In this document: piece by piece, positions 42,735 to 51,684 of the stretch | Layout of the letters: every line of letters begins with the position of its first letter | How positions within the stretch are numbered: the first letter of the stretch is position 1 | Assembly (NCBI GenBank): GCA_016802295.1 | Contig: JAESIW010000180.1 | Location: 3,951,975-4,015,974 of the forward strand | Direction: 5' to 3' | DNA from: Brachionus rotundiformis | Lineage: Eukaryota; Rotifera; Eurotatoria; Ploima; Brachionidae | DNA: 64,000 bases | Notes under the pieces: model-generated | What the model was told of the DNA's origin: nothing | The model's input: only the letters and a program-made list of their open reading frames with translations | Databases searched by the model: none | Made by a program: the position numbers and the translations under genes

Positions 42735-44348
42735 TTAAAAACCAGAATAATATTCCAGACTGGTTATTACAGCATTTTTGAAGTCATCCAGTTTCATTTT
42801 AGCTGTTTCTCTATTTAGTCGAATGTTATCTAAAAATTTCTCTGCTCTTTTATCACTATAGCCCTTATTTAGTCTTGCATTGAACAATTTAATGAATTCT
42901 TTTGCTTCATAGAAATTTATTTTCTCATCTTCTTTCAACACTAAAGAATCGATCACTTCATCAACCAGAGAGTTTTTTGGTTGAGTAAATGTACCAACCC
43001 AGGGTTCTGGTGATTTAGCTTTTGTTACTACATACTCAAAAGTTGGTTCACAAATTTTTTTTTCCTCTTTTTTCTCTTTTGGAAAGAACGTTTCTACAGG
43101 ACATACTTCATGAGTGTAAATAGGAGCAGGTTGAGAAACAAAATAGCTAGGAACAACAGGTTGCTGAACTTCATAAACTGGTGGAGGGACTGTGTAGGTT
43201 TCTTCAGGGTATTCGGTTATTACACTTGGTTTTTCTTGCACCGACCTTGGTACCAGATGCTTCAACTCACTAAGTCCTTCTTTGTCTAAATCGATCAAAG
43301 AAAGAGCGTCTATATCACCTTCTAGAATCACCTTATGACTTTCTTTAGATTCAGCAGCTAATGTTAGACCTTGAGGAGGTCTAACATTTCTTACAAAGTC
43401 TGGAAATTCATCAACTTTCTTTAAAGAGGATCCAAATTTATTCATATATTCTTCAGGATTAGCTTTTACAACCCCCAAGTCTTTATATTCCCGTGTGACG
43501 GTACAGGTTGGACTTTCCCATTGGATGATCACATTTTTAGGCTTTTCATAATATGGACCTGTATCAGTTGGCTTATGGTGAATAACACGTCTCTTAGTGG
43601 CCTTAGATCCGAGCCATCGTTCGACCACAACTGGCTGAGGCTTTGGAGGCATTTGTGGTAATCGTTCAATGATGACTTTACGTGGTGGTGGGGGGACTTT
43701 CTTGGCAGGAATTGTAATAATCTTTGTTTCCAATTGTTCAACAGCTTTTGGTGGAGCTTCTCGAAGAACCAGAGGTGGTGGAGTCTCTGGTCTAGGTGGC
43801 TGTTGACGAATGCATACCGGTGGAGCTGCGGGAGGAACAACAACTTTTTCATGCTGAATAACAATATCCCCATGAGGAACAGGTGAAGGAGGTTTCAAAT
43901 ATCGAACAGAAACTTCTTGAGTATATTGACACGTTTCTGTAGGCTTTTTGGTAACTACTTCAGGATTTTCATCTTTGTTTATCGGATATTCACTTAATGG
44001 AATAGCCCCACTCCAATTAGTGATCTCAGATTTCTGTTTAAGTGGTCTGGTACAAGTTGGAACAGACTCACTTTCGCTCAAATATTCAACTGGAACAGTC
44101 GATTGATACTCATAAGTCCATTTTGGCTTACTAGATTTTTTTTTTGGTTTTGATGGTGCAGGAACAGATGAAACTGGCTCACAAATTACTTCTGGTAAAG
44201 TTGGTGTTAGATAAACAGTTTCCAAGGGAGCATTATAGAATGGAACTTGACTACCCATTGATTCAAAAGCCTGTCTGATTAGTTCATCCTCTTCGGATGA
44301 AGGGCCAGATTCTTCTGGTAATTCATAGTCATAGGCATAAAAAGACAT
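42735..44348 (-). CDS. Proline-rich protein, paralogue B of a conserved pair
   Basis: 537 aa, intronless. I take the ATG at 44348 (MSFYAYDYELPEESG) rather than one 63 nt upstream that would add a basic/hydrophobic stretch without counterpart. The core at about 111-306 is colinear with paralogue A (32394-33938): NWSGAIPLSEYPIN, VRYLKPPSPVPHGDIVIQHE, PETPPPLVLREAPPK, VPPPPRKVIIERLPQMPPKP, VVVERWLGSKATKRRVIHHK and NVIIQWESP. Roughly two thirds of core residues agree; the N-termini are unrelated. The C-terminus adds a tyrosine/proline-rich spacer and an about 75-residue helical domain (VDEVIDSLVLKEDEKINFYEA and following) that resembles the end of A. Likely a structural or cytoskeletal protein. 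That is inference. Confidence 0.85.
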   Translation of the reverse strand: MSFYAYDYELPEESGPSSEEDELIRQAFESMGSQVPFYNAPLETVYLTPTLPEVICEPVSSVPAPSKPKKKSSKPKWTYEYQSTVPVEYLSESESVPTCTRPLKQKSEITNWSGAIPLSEYPINKDENPEVVTKKPTETCQYTQEVSVRYLKPPSPVPHGDIVIQHEKVVVPPAAPPVCIRQQPPRPETPPPLVLREAPPKAVEQLETKIITIPAKKVPPPPRKVIIERLPQMPPKPQPVVVERWLGSKATKRRVIHHKPTDTGPYYEKPKNVIIQWESPTCTVTREYKDLGVVKANPEEYMNKFGSSLKKVDEFPDFVRNVRPPQGLTLAAESKESHKVILEGDIDALSLIDLDKEGLSELKHLVPRSVQEKPSVITEYPEETYTVPPPVYEVQQPVVPSYFVSQPAPIYTHEVCPVETFFPKEKKEEKKICEPTFEYVVTKAKSPEPWVGTFTQPKNSLVDEVIDSLVLKEDEKINFYEAKEFIKLFNARLNKGYSDKRAEKFLDNIRLNRETAKMKLDDFKNAVITSLEYYSGF

Positions 44349-45099
44349 TTTTTTCAATTTATTTTTTAAATTAAAATTCAAAAGCAGTTTTAAAAGCGAA
44401 AAAATAGACAAATTTTTGGATTTTAAATCTATTTTTAAGGCTGTATTGGAATTTTAGAAGCCTATGCTTCATTCGAATTATTCTGCGGGTCAAAATATTT
44501 AAGACATGGAATTTTAAAGCTATTTAGGTCATAGTTAGAAAAAAAATTAAATATAAATTTTAAACATTTTTTAAATTTTTATCAGCGCAAGGTTCACTTA
44601 TCATTTAAAAAAAAATTACTGAACAAAAATACACATTTTTGTTTGGTTAGAGAATTAGATTTTTTTTTAGATACTTTAAATCAAATTAAATTTCAATTAA
44701 TTTAATTTTTATTTTTTTAAGATTTTAGGATTTTTATTCCAATGGCATTGATTTATTTTTGAAAAAATTTGATCAACAACTCAAAATATTAAGGTTATCT
44801 TATTCTGGTTATTTGCCTAACCTTTTACAATGAAAAAATAATTTTAAATTTTTCTAAAAGATTAACTGCGATTTTATTTAAATACATAGTTAGATTGACA
44901 TAAAACTTATCTCTTGGTAAATTCTATCAAAACAGTAAAAAATTTCTTTATAAAATATTTTTTTTAGTTATATTTTATTCTATTTTTATATTATAATATT
45001 TCATAAAAACAATTTTAAAAAAGAATTTAGTAAAAAAAGTTTATTACTCTTGATATAAAAAATTAAAAATCTTAAAATAAAATTGTTTTTCTTTATAAA
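44349..45099. other. Intergenic
   Basis: AT-rich DNA containing the promoter side of paralogue B and the 3' side of the TMEM272-like gene. No further feature recognised. Confidence 0.4.
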
Positions 45100-46683
45100 T
45101 TATTTAAATTTATGAAAAATACTAAATATAACAAATATGACGGCCGAAAATGCAAATAAACAATAAATAACAATTATCTGATAAAAGCCAAAATCATAGC
45201 ATACAAATTTTAGTACAGCTGGATTTAAGTCATTTGATTTAAGTTCGTTCAAAGATTTGATTATCTCGTTATCTTTAAAATAAATTTTGAAAACTTTGTG
45301 GCTACTTTTGTTTGTAGAATTGATATTTACAGCTTCGAACTTAATTTCTTGATTGAAAACCCAATAGTTTCCACAAATGAACCAAATTAAAAGAAATAAA
45401 AGCAATAATTGTCTTATCCAAATAAAAATACAAAATCTCATGGTATGGCAATCAACTATCTTAATTGGCTGTTGTGTTTTTTTATAGTGACGATACAAAT
45501 TTTTATGAGTTGAGTACTTGTTTCCGTATCTTCCATTAAAATAGGGGTTGCCAAGGCTATTTTCGCTCAGACTTTTTACCCGTTTGTGAGCCTTTTTTCT
45601 CTTCTGGTTCAGTTCGCTAGATGACTTGGAACGCTTGAAACTAAAATTAGCGATCTTTTCCGAACTACGGCTGTGTTTAAAGTTCGAACTTGAAGATTCT
45701 ATATTAGAAATGGTACTTTTTCTTCTTTTATCATTCCTGTTAAAGCTTGAATTAGAAACTGAAATGGAACTGGCATTGACTTTTGCCATAGAACTGTTAC
45801 TGTTTGATTGAGCCAAATTTCGGCTTAAATTCAAGCTTGTTTCAGATAGATGGTTCATGGAAGGTTTTTGCTGCATGTTCGAATTAACATCTTGGTTCAC
45901 TTTTTTAATTATACCTTTGCAGCATCTAAAACAACAGAAGTTACAGCAAAAAAAACTTATTAAAAAGGTTGAGCAGCAACTTGCTTTGACATTAAATTTC
46001 GAGCAAGTTGACAATTCTGAGTAGGTTTTGTCTGAATTTTCATATAAAGATGCTGATGTATGATTGGCAAAAAAAAGGGAAGCGCTAAACCGGTTGATTA
46101 TGAGACGCCAAACAAGATGTTCATACATTTTGGCCATAATCGACTTAGAATAATTAAAAGGACATGAGTAGTAAATAAATATGTGCACAATACCGGCAAT
46201 GCCGAATGCTAGTAAGTAAATTGGAATATTTTGTCGACTACCACAATACTGTATACCAAGAATACCAATAACAACAAAAGATATGTAAGCACATATGGAA
46301 AACATGGATATAAAAGCCAAACCAGCATACTTCAATGTGGAAGAGGTAATTACTGTGTTTATACTCGGGTCATGGAAATTTTTGTTTATCTTTTTATAAC
46401 TGGATTTAGATTTGTGCATATTTTCATTTAAATTTGATTCTGGACTTTGATTTGTATGAGTCAGATTAAGCTCGGTAGATATCTTGCTAGTATTTGGGCA
46501 TAATCTTATTCGTGAAATATCGTCACATATTTGATGATTAAACATATAATTTGCATTTGAATTATTTGTTTGAATACCTGAATTAGTGAAACTTTGGTCT
46601 AGAAGTTGGTTAGCGCCTCCTACCCTCTGATTACATTTGTTCGATATAAGAGAGTTGATGTGGTGTTGTGATGAGCCGACCAT
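45100..46683 (-). CDS. TMEM272-like four-pass membrane protein with a large Ser-rich loop
   Basis: An intronless frame of 527 aa. The hydrophilic N-terminus is about 115 residues. TM1 is at about 120-144 (GLAFISMFSICAYISFVVIG) and TM2 at about 153-172 (IPIYLLAFGIAGIVHIFI). A long loop of about 245 residues follows. TM3 lies at about 420-443 (LLLLFLLIWFICGNYWVF) and TM4 at about 501-524. The IPIYL block after TM1, the WFICGNYWVF block at TM3 and the late Cys-Tyr before TM4 are hallmarks of the small TMEM272-type family, whose function is poorly known. Unusual here is the loop. It starts with a cysteine cluster (CCSTFLISFFCCNFCCFRCC, about 236-255, possibly palmitoylated or metal-binding) and continues with Ser/Asn/Lys-rich sequence. 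Family members usually have only a short loop. Confidence 0.7.
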   Translation of the reverse strand: MVGSSQHHINSLISNKCNQRVGGANQLLDQSFTNSGIQTNNSNANYMFNHQICDDISRIRLCPNTSKISTELNLTHTNQSPESNLNENMHKSKSSYKKINKNFHDPSINTVITSSTLKYAGLAFISMFSICAYISFVVIGILGIQYCGSRQNIPIYLLAFGIAGIVHIFIYYSCPFNYSKSIMAKMYEHLVWRLIINRFSASLFFANHTSASLYENSDKTYSELSTCSKFNVKASCCSTFLISFFCCNFCCFRCCKGIIKKVNQDVNSNMQQKPSMNHLSETSLNLSRNLAQSNSNSSMAKVNASSISVSNSSFNRNDKRRKSTISNIESSSSNFKHSRSSEKIANFSFKRSKSSSELNQKRKKAHKRVKSLSENSLGNPYFNGRYGNKYSTHKNLYRHYKKTQQPIKIVDCHTMRFCIFIWIRQLLLLFLLIWFICGNYWVFNQEIKFEAVNINSTNKSSHKVFKIYFKDNEIIKSLNELKSNDLNPAVLKFVCYDFGFYQIIVIYCLFAFSAVIFVIFSIFHKFK

Positions 46684-48639
46684 TAATTTTAATTGAGTTA
46701 AAAAATTATTATCGATAAACTTTAAGTCAAGATATCATTTAAATTTTGATATTATTCTGTATGATACAATAAATAAAATGACTAATTAAGTAGATGCTTT
46801 CAACTGCTATACAGGTGAGAGAATACCATCATTATAACTAGAATTTAGACTTTTTTTTGAAATTTCTTAATAACACAAAGTCATTTTTGCCTGTTACTAA
46901 GATCTAAATATTTTGTTAAGATTTTAAGTTTTAAAAAAAGTTTTCTTATCTTGGTGATTTTTATAATATTATTTTATCATAAAAAAATGATAAATCAAAC
47001 ATATAAGTGAGATTTGAATAGTCTTGTTAGTAAAAACTAAAATTAGATTTTAAATTAAAAATAAATTACTTTTTTTAGCTACAAAATAATTTAAAAAATT
47101 CTATCCACACTTCCTTTAATTTATTTAAGACAAATATGTCTTGGTAATTTATCTATAATTATTTTTGACAAACGTTTTAATAATGTTTTGTTGAACTTGT
47201 TCTTACCTGTAATGATAATTTTATTTTAATTAATCAAATTAGAAAATTTGTTGTAGAAAGTGAATTTTCAAATTTTCCGTTTATGCCTGATTAAAATTTA
47301 TTTTTATATACAATTTTATTTTAAATATTTTTTTAAACTAATTCAAAAAAGCAATAAAATGCTCATCTTATTTGTTAAATTAATAAATCGGCTATTATAA
47401 TTTTAAATAACTAGACAAAAAAGTCTTTAATTATACTTAATTTTAAATTAAATTTAGGTCAAATTCTTTTCAATATTAAAAATTGAATAATGTCAAATTA
47501 ACTTAAAACCAAAAATGTTTAGTTTAAATAATATAATATAACATTTCTAAAAGCATCATTTTAAAAATCTTAAGAACAAATATTTCAACTGAAAAAATTT
47601 TAAAGTTTGACTTGAATCTTCAATAGCTAAATAATATATAAAAATGTTAAGCATAACTTTATGTAAAGTGTAATTTTAGTTTCTACATAAACTCTTGAAT
47701 TTAAATTTTAAATGGTTTGGCAACGTCTTAATAATAAAAATCGATTTAAAACTTAACAACAGTTGCTACATTGAATTTATTCTAATTTTTACAGAATATG
47801 GTTAAAAAAGGTGTATAGATGTGGGAGATTGCGTCATTTTAGAGTCATTGTATTTTAAAATTTGATATCAGACCAAAGTTATATAATTTGTTTTGACTAC
47901 GAAACAAACATTCAATTGTTGAAAATAATTTTCAAAGGTAAAAAATTTCCAAGTTTAAGAGTTTAACCAAACTATTTTGTTCGCATCAAAATAAACTATT
48001 TGGCTATTTTTAAGTAATTTTCTTTATATTTTTCTTTCAAACATATCCCAATTTCAATTTTTTTTTCTAGATAAAATACGTGATATAAATGAGAAACGAT
48101 TATTTTAAGTAATATCGGTGACGAAATTTAAATTTAAAATTATGTATTTTAAAAAAGCTGGAATTTCGGAAATTTTATACTAATTAGTTTATTTTTCAAT
48201 TTATTTGTTAATTAGTTAAAAATCTTCAATTTCCATGAAAGTTTTTAGTTAAAAAACTTTTGAATTTTAATTAAAAATGAAAATTAAAGGAAAAATTTAA
48301 TTATTATAATTTACTTTATAAAAAAAACATGAAACCTATAGCTTGTAATAATTAATTAATAAATAAATATTTTAACCATAATGAAAAACCATTTAAAATA
48401 AAATAAATTATTTAAAAAATATAATTAAGTAGGAAGATTTTTTTGACAGTGGATTTTAGTTTACTGAAGAGATGCATAGGTTTGACTGCTTATTAGAAAA
48501 TTCATTCCTTTAAAGATAAAAAACAAGTTTTAAAAAAAAGGAAAAAATTATTGTCCGAATATTTAGCTAAAACGTGATATGATGAGGGTTGGAATATACA
48601 TTACAGAGGAGAAAATTATATGAATATGATACTTTTTGT
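46684..48639. other. Long intergenic region
   Basis: About 2 kb of AT-rich DNA. The part at 48545-48625 is less AT-rich and may be unrecognised LINE-derived DNA. I see no exon. Confidence 0.4.
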
Positions 48640-49310
48640 TTAATATTTATATTTCAAGGTTAATCAACAGGCTATTGCCCATGTCCTAAAGACCGATTAA
48701 CACTCCATTTATTTAAATAAAATAAATTTTACTAATTAAAAATAAATTGTTCAAAAAAAATCATTTAAAAAAGTAAAACATTGAAATATTTAAATTAAAT
48801 TTTTTGAATTATTTTTCAAAATCTGTGAAGATTAAATTTATATTATTAAAATTTGAATGCTTAAATGTTGTAAATTTCAACATTGATCTCTTGAAGCAAT
48901 TTATAAGTCTTGAGTAGAAAAATCCAAATGTTTTTTCACCATTTACTGATTTTGTAGTTGGTTCTATCAGATTCTCACTGTTCCTTAAATTATATTTTAA
49001 ATTTCTTGAGTCATTTTTCTTTAAATTCTGCCTTAGATTATCAGGAGAATTATGAAAGTATAGTGTTTTATAAGCAAAAGATAGCATTCTATCAATTATT
49101 CTATGTTGGAATGCATACAAGCCATACTTTTCTAAGAAGTTATTGATATCATTAAAGTTATTTGCATCAAATTTGAACCTAAACAATTTAAATAACGTTA
49201 AATAATAACTCTTAGCCAATTTGTTTATTGCCTCTTTTGAGAAATAGCATAAGAGAGTCGAGCAATAATCAAAAAAAGGCAATATAAACATCATGCTAAT
49301 TTAGAAAAAT
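48640..49310 (-). mobile_element. 5'-truncated LINE 3' end (different family)
   Basis: The minus-strand open stretch 48809-49294 encodes 161 aa with the C-terminal signature of a LINE ORF2. It reads LPFFDYCSTLLCYFSKEAINKL, then KYGLYAFQHRIIDR, NLKYNLRNSENLIEP and GFFYSRLINCF. This tail differs from that of the intact LINE at 4971-8006 (no RPHLEF or WNSLP), so it belongs to another clade or subfamily. The ATG is not a real gene start: the frame simply enters at the truncation point. A GC-richer 3' UTR-like stretch follows at about 48640-48720. The open frame suggests a fairly recent insertion. Confidence 0.7.
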
Positions 49311-49514
49311 TTAGATTCTGATCAATATTATAACCTCAATATCTTTAATACTTGATATTAGATAAAATATGATTTTTATAAAAGAAAAAATTATTTTTCA
49401 ATTTATTAAAATTAAATGGATATTAAAATGTTCATATAATTAAAATTCACTTTACAAAAAAAGCTAAAAATTGGCTAAAAACAGATAAATATTTAAAATT
49501 TGGCGTTCGTGATT

Positions 49515-51218
49515 TTAACACGAACCTAAATTTGATTGACTTGAATTGAAAGACTCAGAACCATAACTTTCTTGACCAAAATTGGTATTTTCATTAGTTG
49601 TGAAGCTTGTTTCGCAAATAGAGCTGATAATGGATTGATTAGTAAAAAAACTCTCTGAACCATCGCCAAAGGTATAATCTTCATCATCATTTAGAGTTTG
49701 ACTATCATCTTGAGCAAATAGATCTCCATCATAGCACACTTGACTAGATCTAATCTCAGTTGAATCGACTTGATTCAACAATTTCCTCAATTCAACAATA
49801 ACTGAATCAATATGTGGTGCCTCACTTGGACTACGCTTTGACTCCATTGTGTACATTCTAATTTGTTTGAACAAGTCCATTGTTTTTTGCATGTGCACAA
49901 TTGGCAAGTCGATCAAATTGGATAAAGTCAAGTTGGCCGATTGGGTCTCGTTGAGAAACAATCTGAATTGTTTCGAATGTGCCACTAGCTCGTTAAGCAG
50001 GTCTTTCGCTTTTGGGTAGCCTTTGACATAAGTGCTGAACGCTTCTTTGAACAAGCTCATTTTTTGCGTGTACAACTGGCCTATTTTGGTGTACAAGTCA
50101 TACGCTGACCACTTGTCCATTGACCTCAAAAAGTTTTCGCTTATAATCAATATTTTCTCTATGTTCTGAAACAAGGTAAAATAGTCTTGTTGCTGGATGA
50201 AGAAGCCTCTCAGCGGCCTGGAAAAAGTAGCCACTGACAAGCTCAAATAGGACACAAAATTGGCTTCTATTTCGATCAAATTTCCGATCAGTTGGGTCTT
50301 TATTTGGTTAAATTTGTCCATTTTCATCGACTCATAGTTCATTGTAGATTTTAGCTTGTCCTTGCATTTCGATTCTGTCTCAATGGTAAGATCGCATTCT
50401 GAATAGGAATTTGTCGTATTGGTCACAGTGGTTATGGACATATTTGATTCCATGTGCGTCTCTTTTGATTGTGCCAATCTCTCACTTGAATCATTGTATC
50501 TAGACAATGTCTCGTATCCAGTGTCTGCACCAGATTCACACTTTACCATTTTGCTAACTCGACAGCATTCTCTGTTGCACAACACATACTCGTTTGTTTT
50601 TGTCGCATTTGGACATTTGTTTTGCCATCTGGACTCTTCTTGTTCCACAAATGTGGTCGAAATTGTTGTATTGGCTTGTTGAGCACAAGATAACCACATA
50701 GATGGACGAAGCAATTTGGAGATTAAAGTTATATTTTTGTTCTTTTTTATTTTTTTTTCCTGTTCAGTCTCCTTTATTTCACCATAGACTGGTCTAATAT
50801 TTAATTTTTTCAAAATTCGCATATTTTTCTTATCATTAGACAATTGACGATAAATAGTTAATTTTAATATATCACTATTATTCGATTTTATTAGAGACAG
50901 AATAGATTTAATTCTTGCACGGCAACAATTCACTTCATTCACTTTAATTATCAAGTCTCCCTTTCTCAGGCCTGAGTTATCCGCCGCGCTTTTCTGAACA
51001 ACTGTTTCCACATGACTTGGACAATATCCGGCAATAACAAAGCCATAAGAATTGCTTGAGTTTATTTCGTCTTTTCTTTGTTTAAGTGTCAACTCAATTT
51101 GCTCATAAACTACATTTTTAACTCTCACATATTTTTGCATGTCTTTGCCACTTGGTTGCGTTTTACCAACCATTGGAACTGAATTAGGTTTTTTGGCATT
51201 AAAAAATTTCAAAGACAT
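49515..51218 (-). CDS. PDZ + DH (RhoGEF-like) protein, paralogue 1
   Basis: An intronless 567-aa frame. The PDZ domain is at about 55-128, with binding loop SYGFVIAGY, then GLRKGDLIIKVNEVNC. A linker of about 170 residues is rich in Ser/Thr/Cys (EYVLCNRECCR). The DH-like domain is at about 303-485: IGNLIEIEANFVSYL, FSRPLRGFF, NIEKILIISENFLRSM, YPKAKDLLNELV, LTLSNLIDLPIVHMQK. DH domains activate Rho GTPases. The CR3 helix, normally KPVQR-like, reads DLPIVHMQ here, and no PH domain follows, so exchange activity is doubtful. The tail is acidic (DDSQTLNDDEDY...). Bases 49703-50705 are almost identical to 55856-56858 in paralogue 2, whereas the PDZ and tail are not. PDZ-RhoGEF/PLEKHG-like scaffolding is the nearest idea. 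Confidence 0.78.
   Translation of the reverse strand: MSLKFFNAKKPNSVPMVGKTQPSGKDMQKYVRVKNVVYEQIELTLKQRKDEINSSNSYGFVIAGYCPSHVETVVQKSAADNSGLRKGDLIIKVNEVNCCRARIKSILSLIKSNNSDILKLTIYRQLSNDKKNMRILKKLNIRPVYGEIKETEQEKKIKKNKNITLISKLLRPSMWLSCAQQANTTISTTFVEQEESRWQNKCPNATKTNEYVLCNRECCRVSKMVKCESGADTGYETLSRYNDSSERLAQSKETHMESNMSITTVTNTTNSYSECDLTIETESKCKDKLKSTMNYESMKMDKFNQIKTQLIGNLIEIEANFVSYLSLSVATFSRPLRGFFIQQQDYFTLFQNIEKILIISENFLRSMDKWSAYDLYTKIGQLYTQKMSLFKEAFSTYVKGYPKAKDLLNELVAHSKQFRLFLNETQSANLTLSNLIDLPIVHMQKTMDLFKQIRMYTMESKRSPSEAPHIDSVIVELRKLLNQVDSTEIRSSQVCYDGDLFAQDDSQTLNDDEDYTFGDGSESFFTNQSIISSICETSFTTNENTNFGQESYGSESFNSSQSNLGSC
49703..50705 (-). repeat. Converted tract, copy 1 (1003 bp)
   Basis: Same length as 55856-56858 and differing at about nine positions, none of them in the first about 575 bp. 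It covers codons for PSMWLSCAQ to FAQDD. Identity stops sharply on both sides. Confidence 0.95.
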
Positions 51219-51489
51219 GTCCGTACTAAATATAAGGTATCGAAATAAAAAATCTATTTATTTTTTAGTTTATTAATTTGTTACGTAATCTAAAAAATAA
51301 AAATAATTTATATAAAATTTAAGTCGAACAGCAAGTAATTGATTTAACACTTGTTGATTTGAAATATTTTAATATAAAAAATAAAAATTAAAAAGCAAGA
51401 GCCGACAATTAAAATGTTCATTTAACACGTGTCAGAGTAATCTCATTAACTTTTAATTAAAAACATCTTTTAACCTTATAAAAAAATTT

Positions 51490-51684
51490 ATGTCTAACAA
51501 GATTAAGTTGTTTAAGCGTCTCTGGCTGAGTACAGATACGTACATTTACACTAGATGGTACTCTTACTGCGTTATAAGAAATAATTCCGCAATAATATAC
51601 TCTTTTAATCCAGACTTTTTTTTTACTAACTACATTGATAAAAGTATCTTACATTCAGATAATAAACAAATCCAATATCTCTAA
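51490..51684 (+). CDS. Doubtful small ORF, 64 aa
   Basis: An ATG-started frame (MSNKIKLFKRLWLSTDTYIY...) in DNA less AT-rich than its surroundings, 272 bp from the divergent start of the PDZ-DH gene. Basic and aromatic-rich. I recognise no family, signal peptide or splice partner. It may be a real small gene, a transposon relic or chance. Following bases to about 52090 stay GC-richer without a coherent frame. Confidence 0.2.
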   Translation: MSNKIKLFKRLWLSTDTYIYTRWYSYCVIRNNSAIIYSFNPDFFFTNYIDKSILHSDNKQIQYL

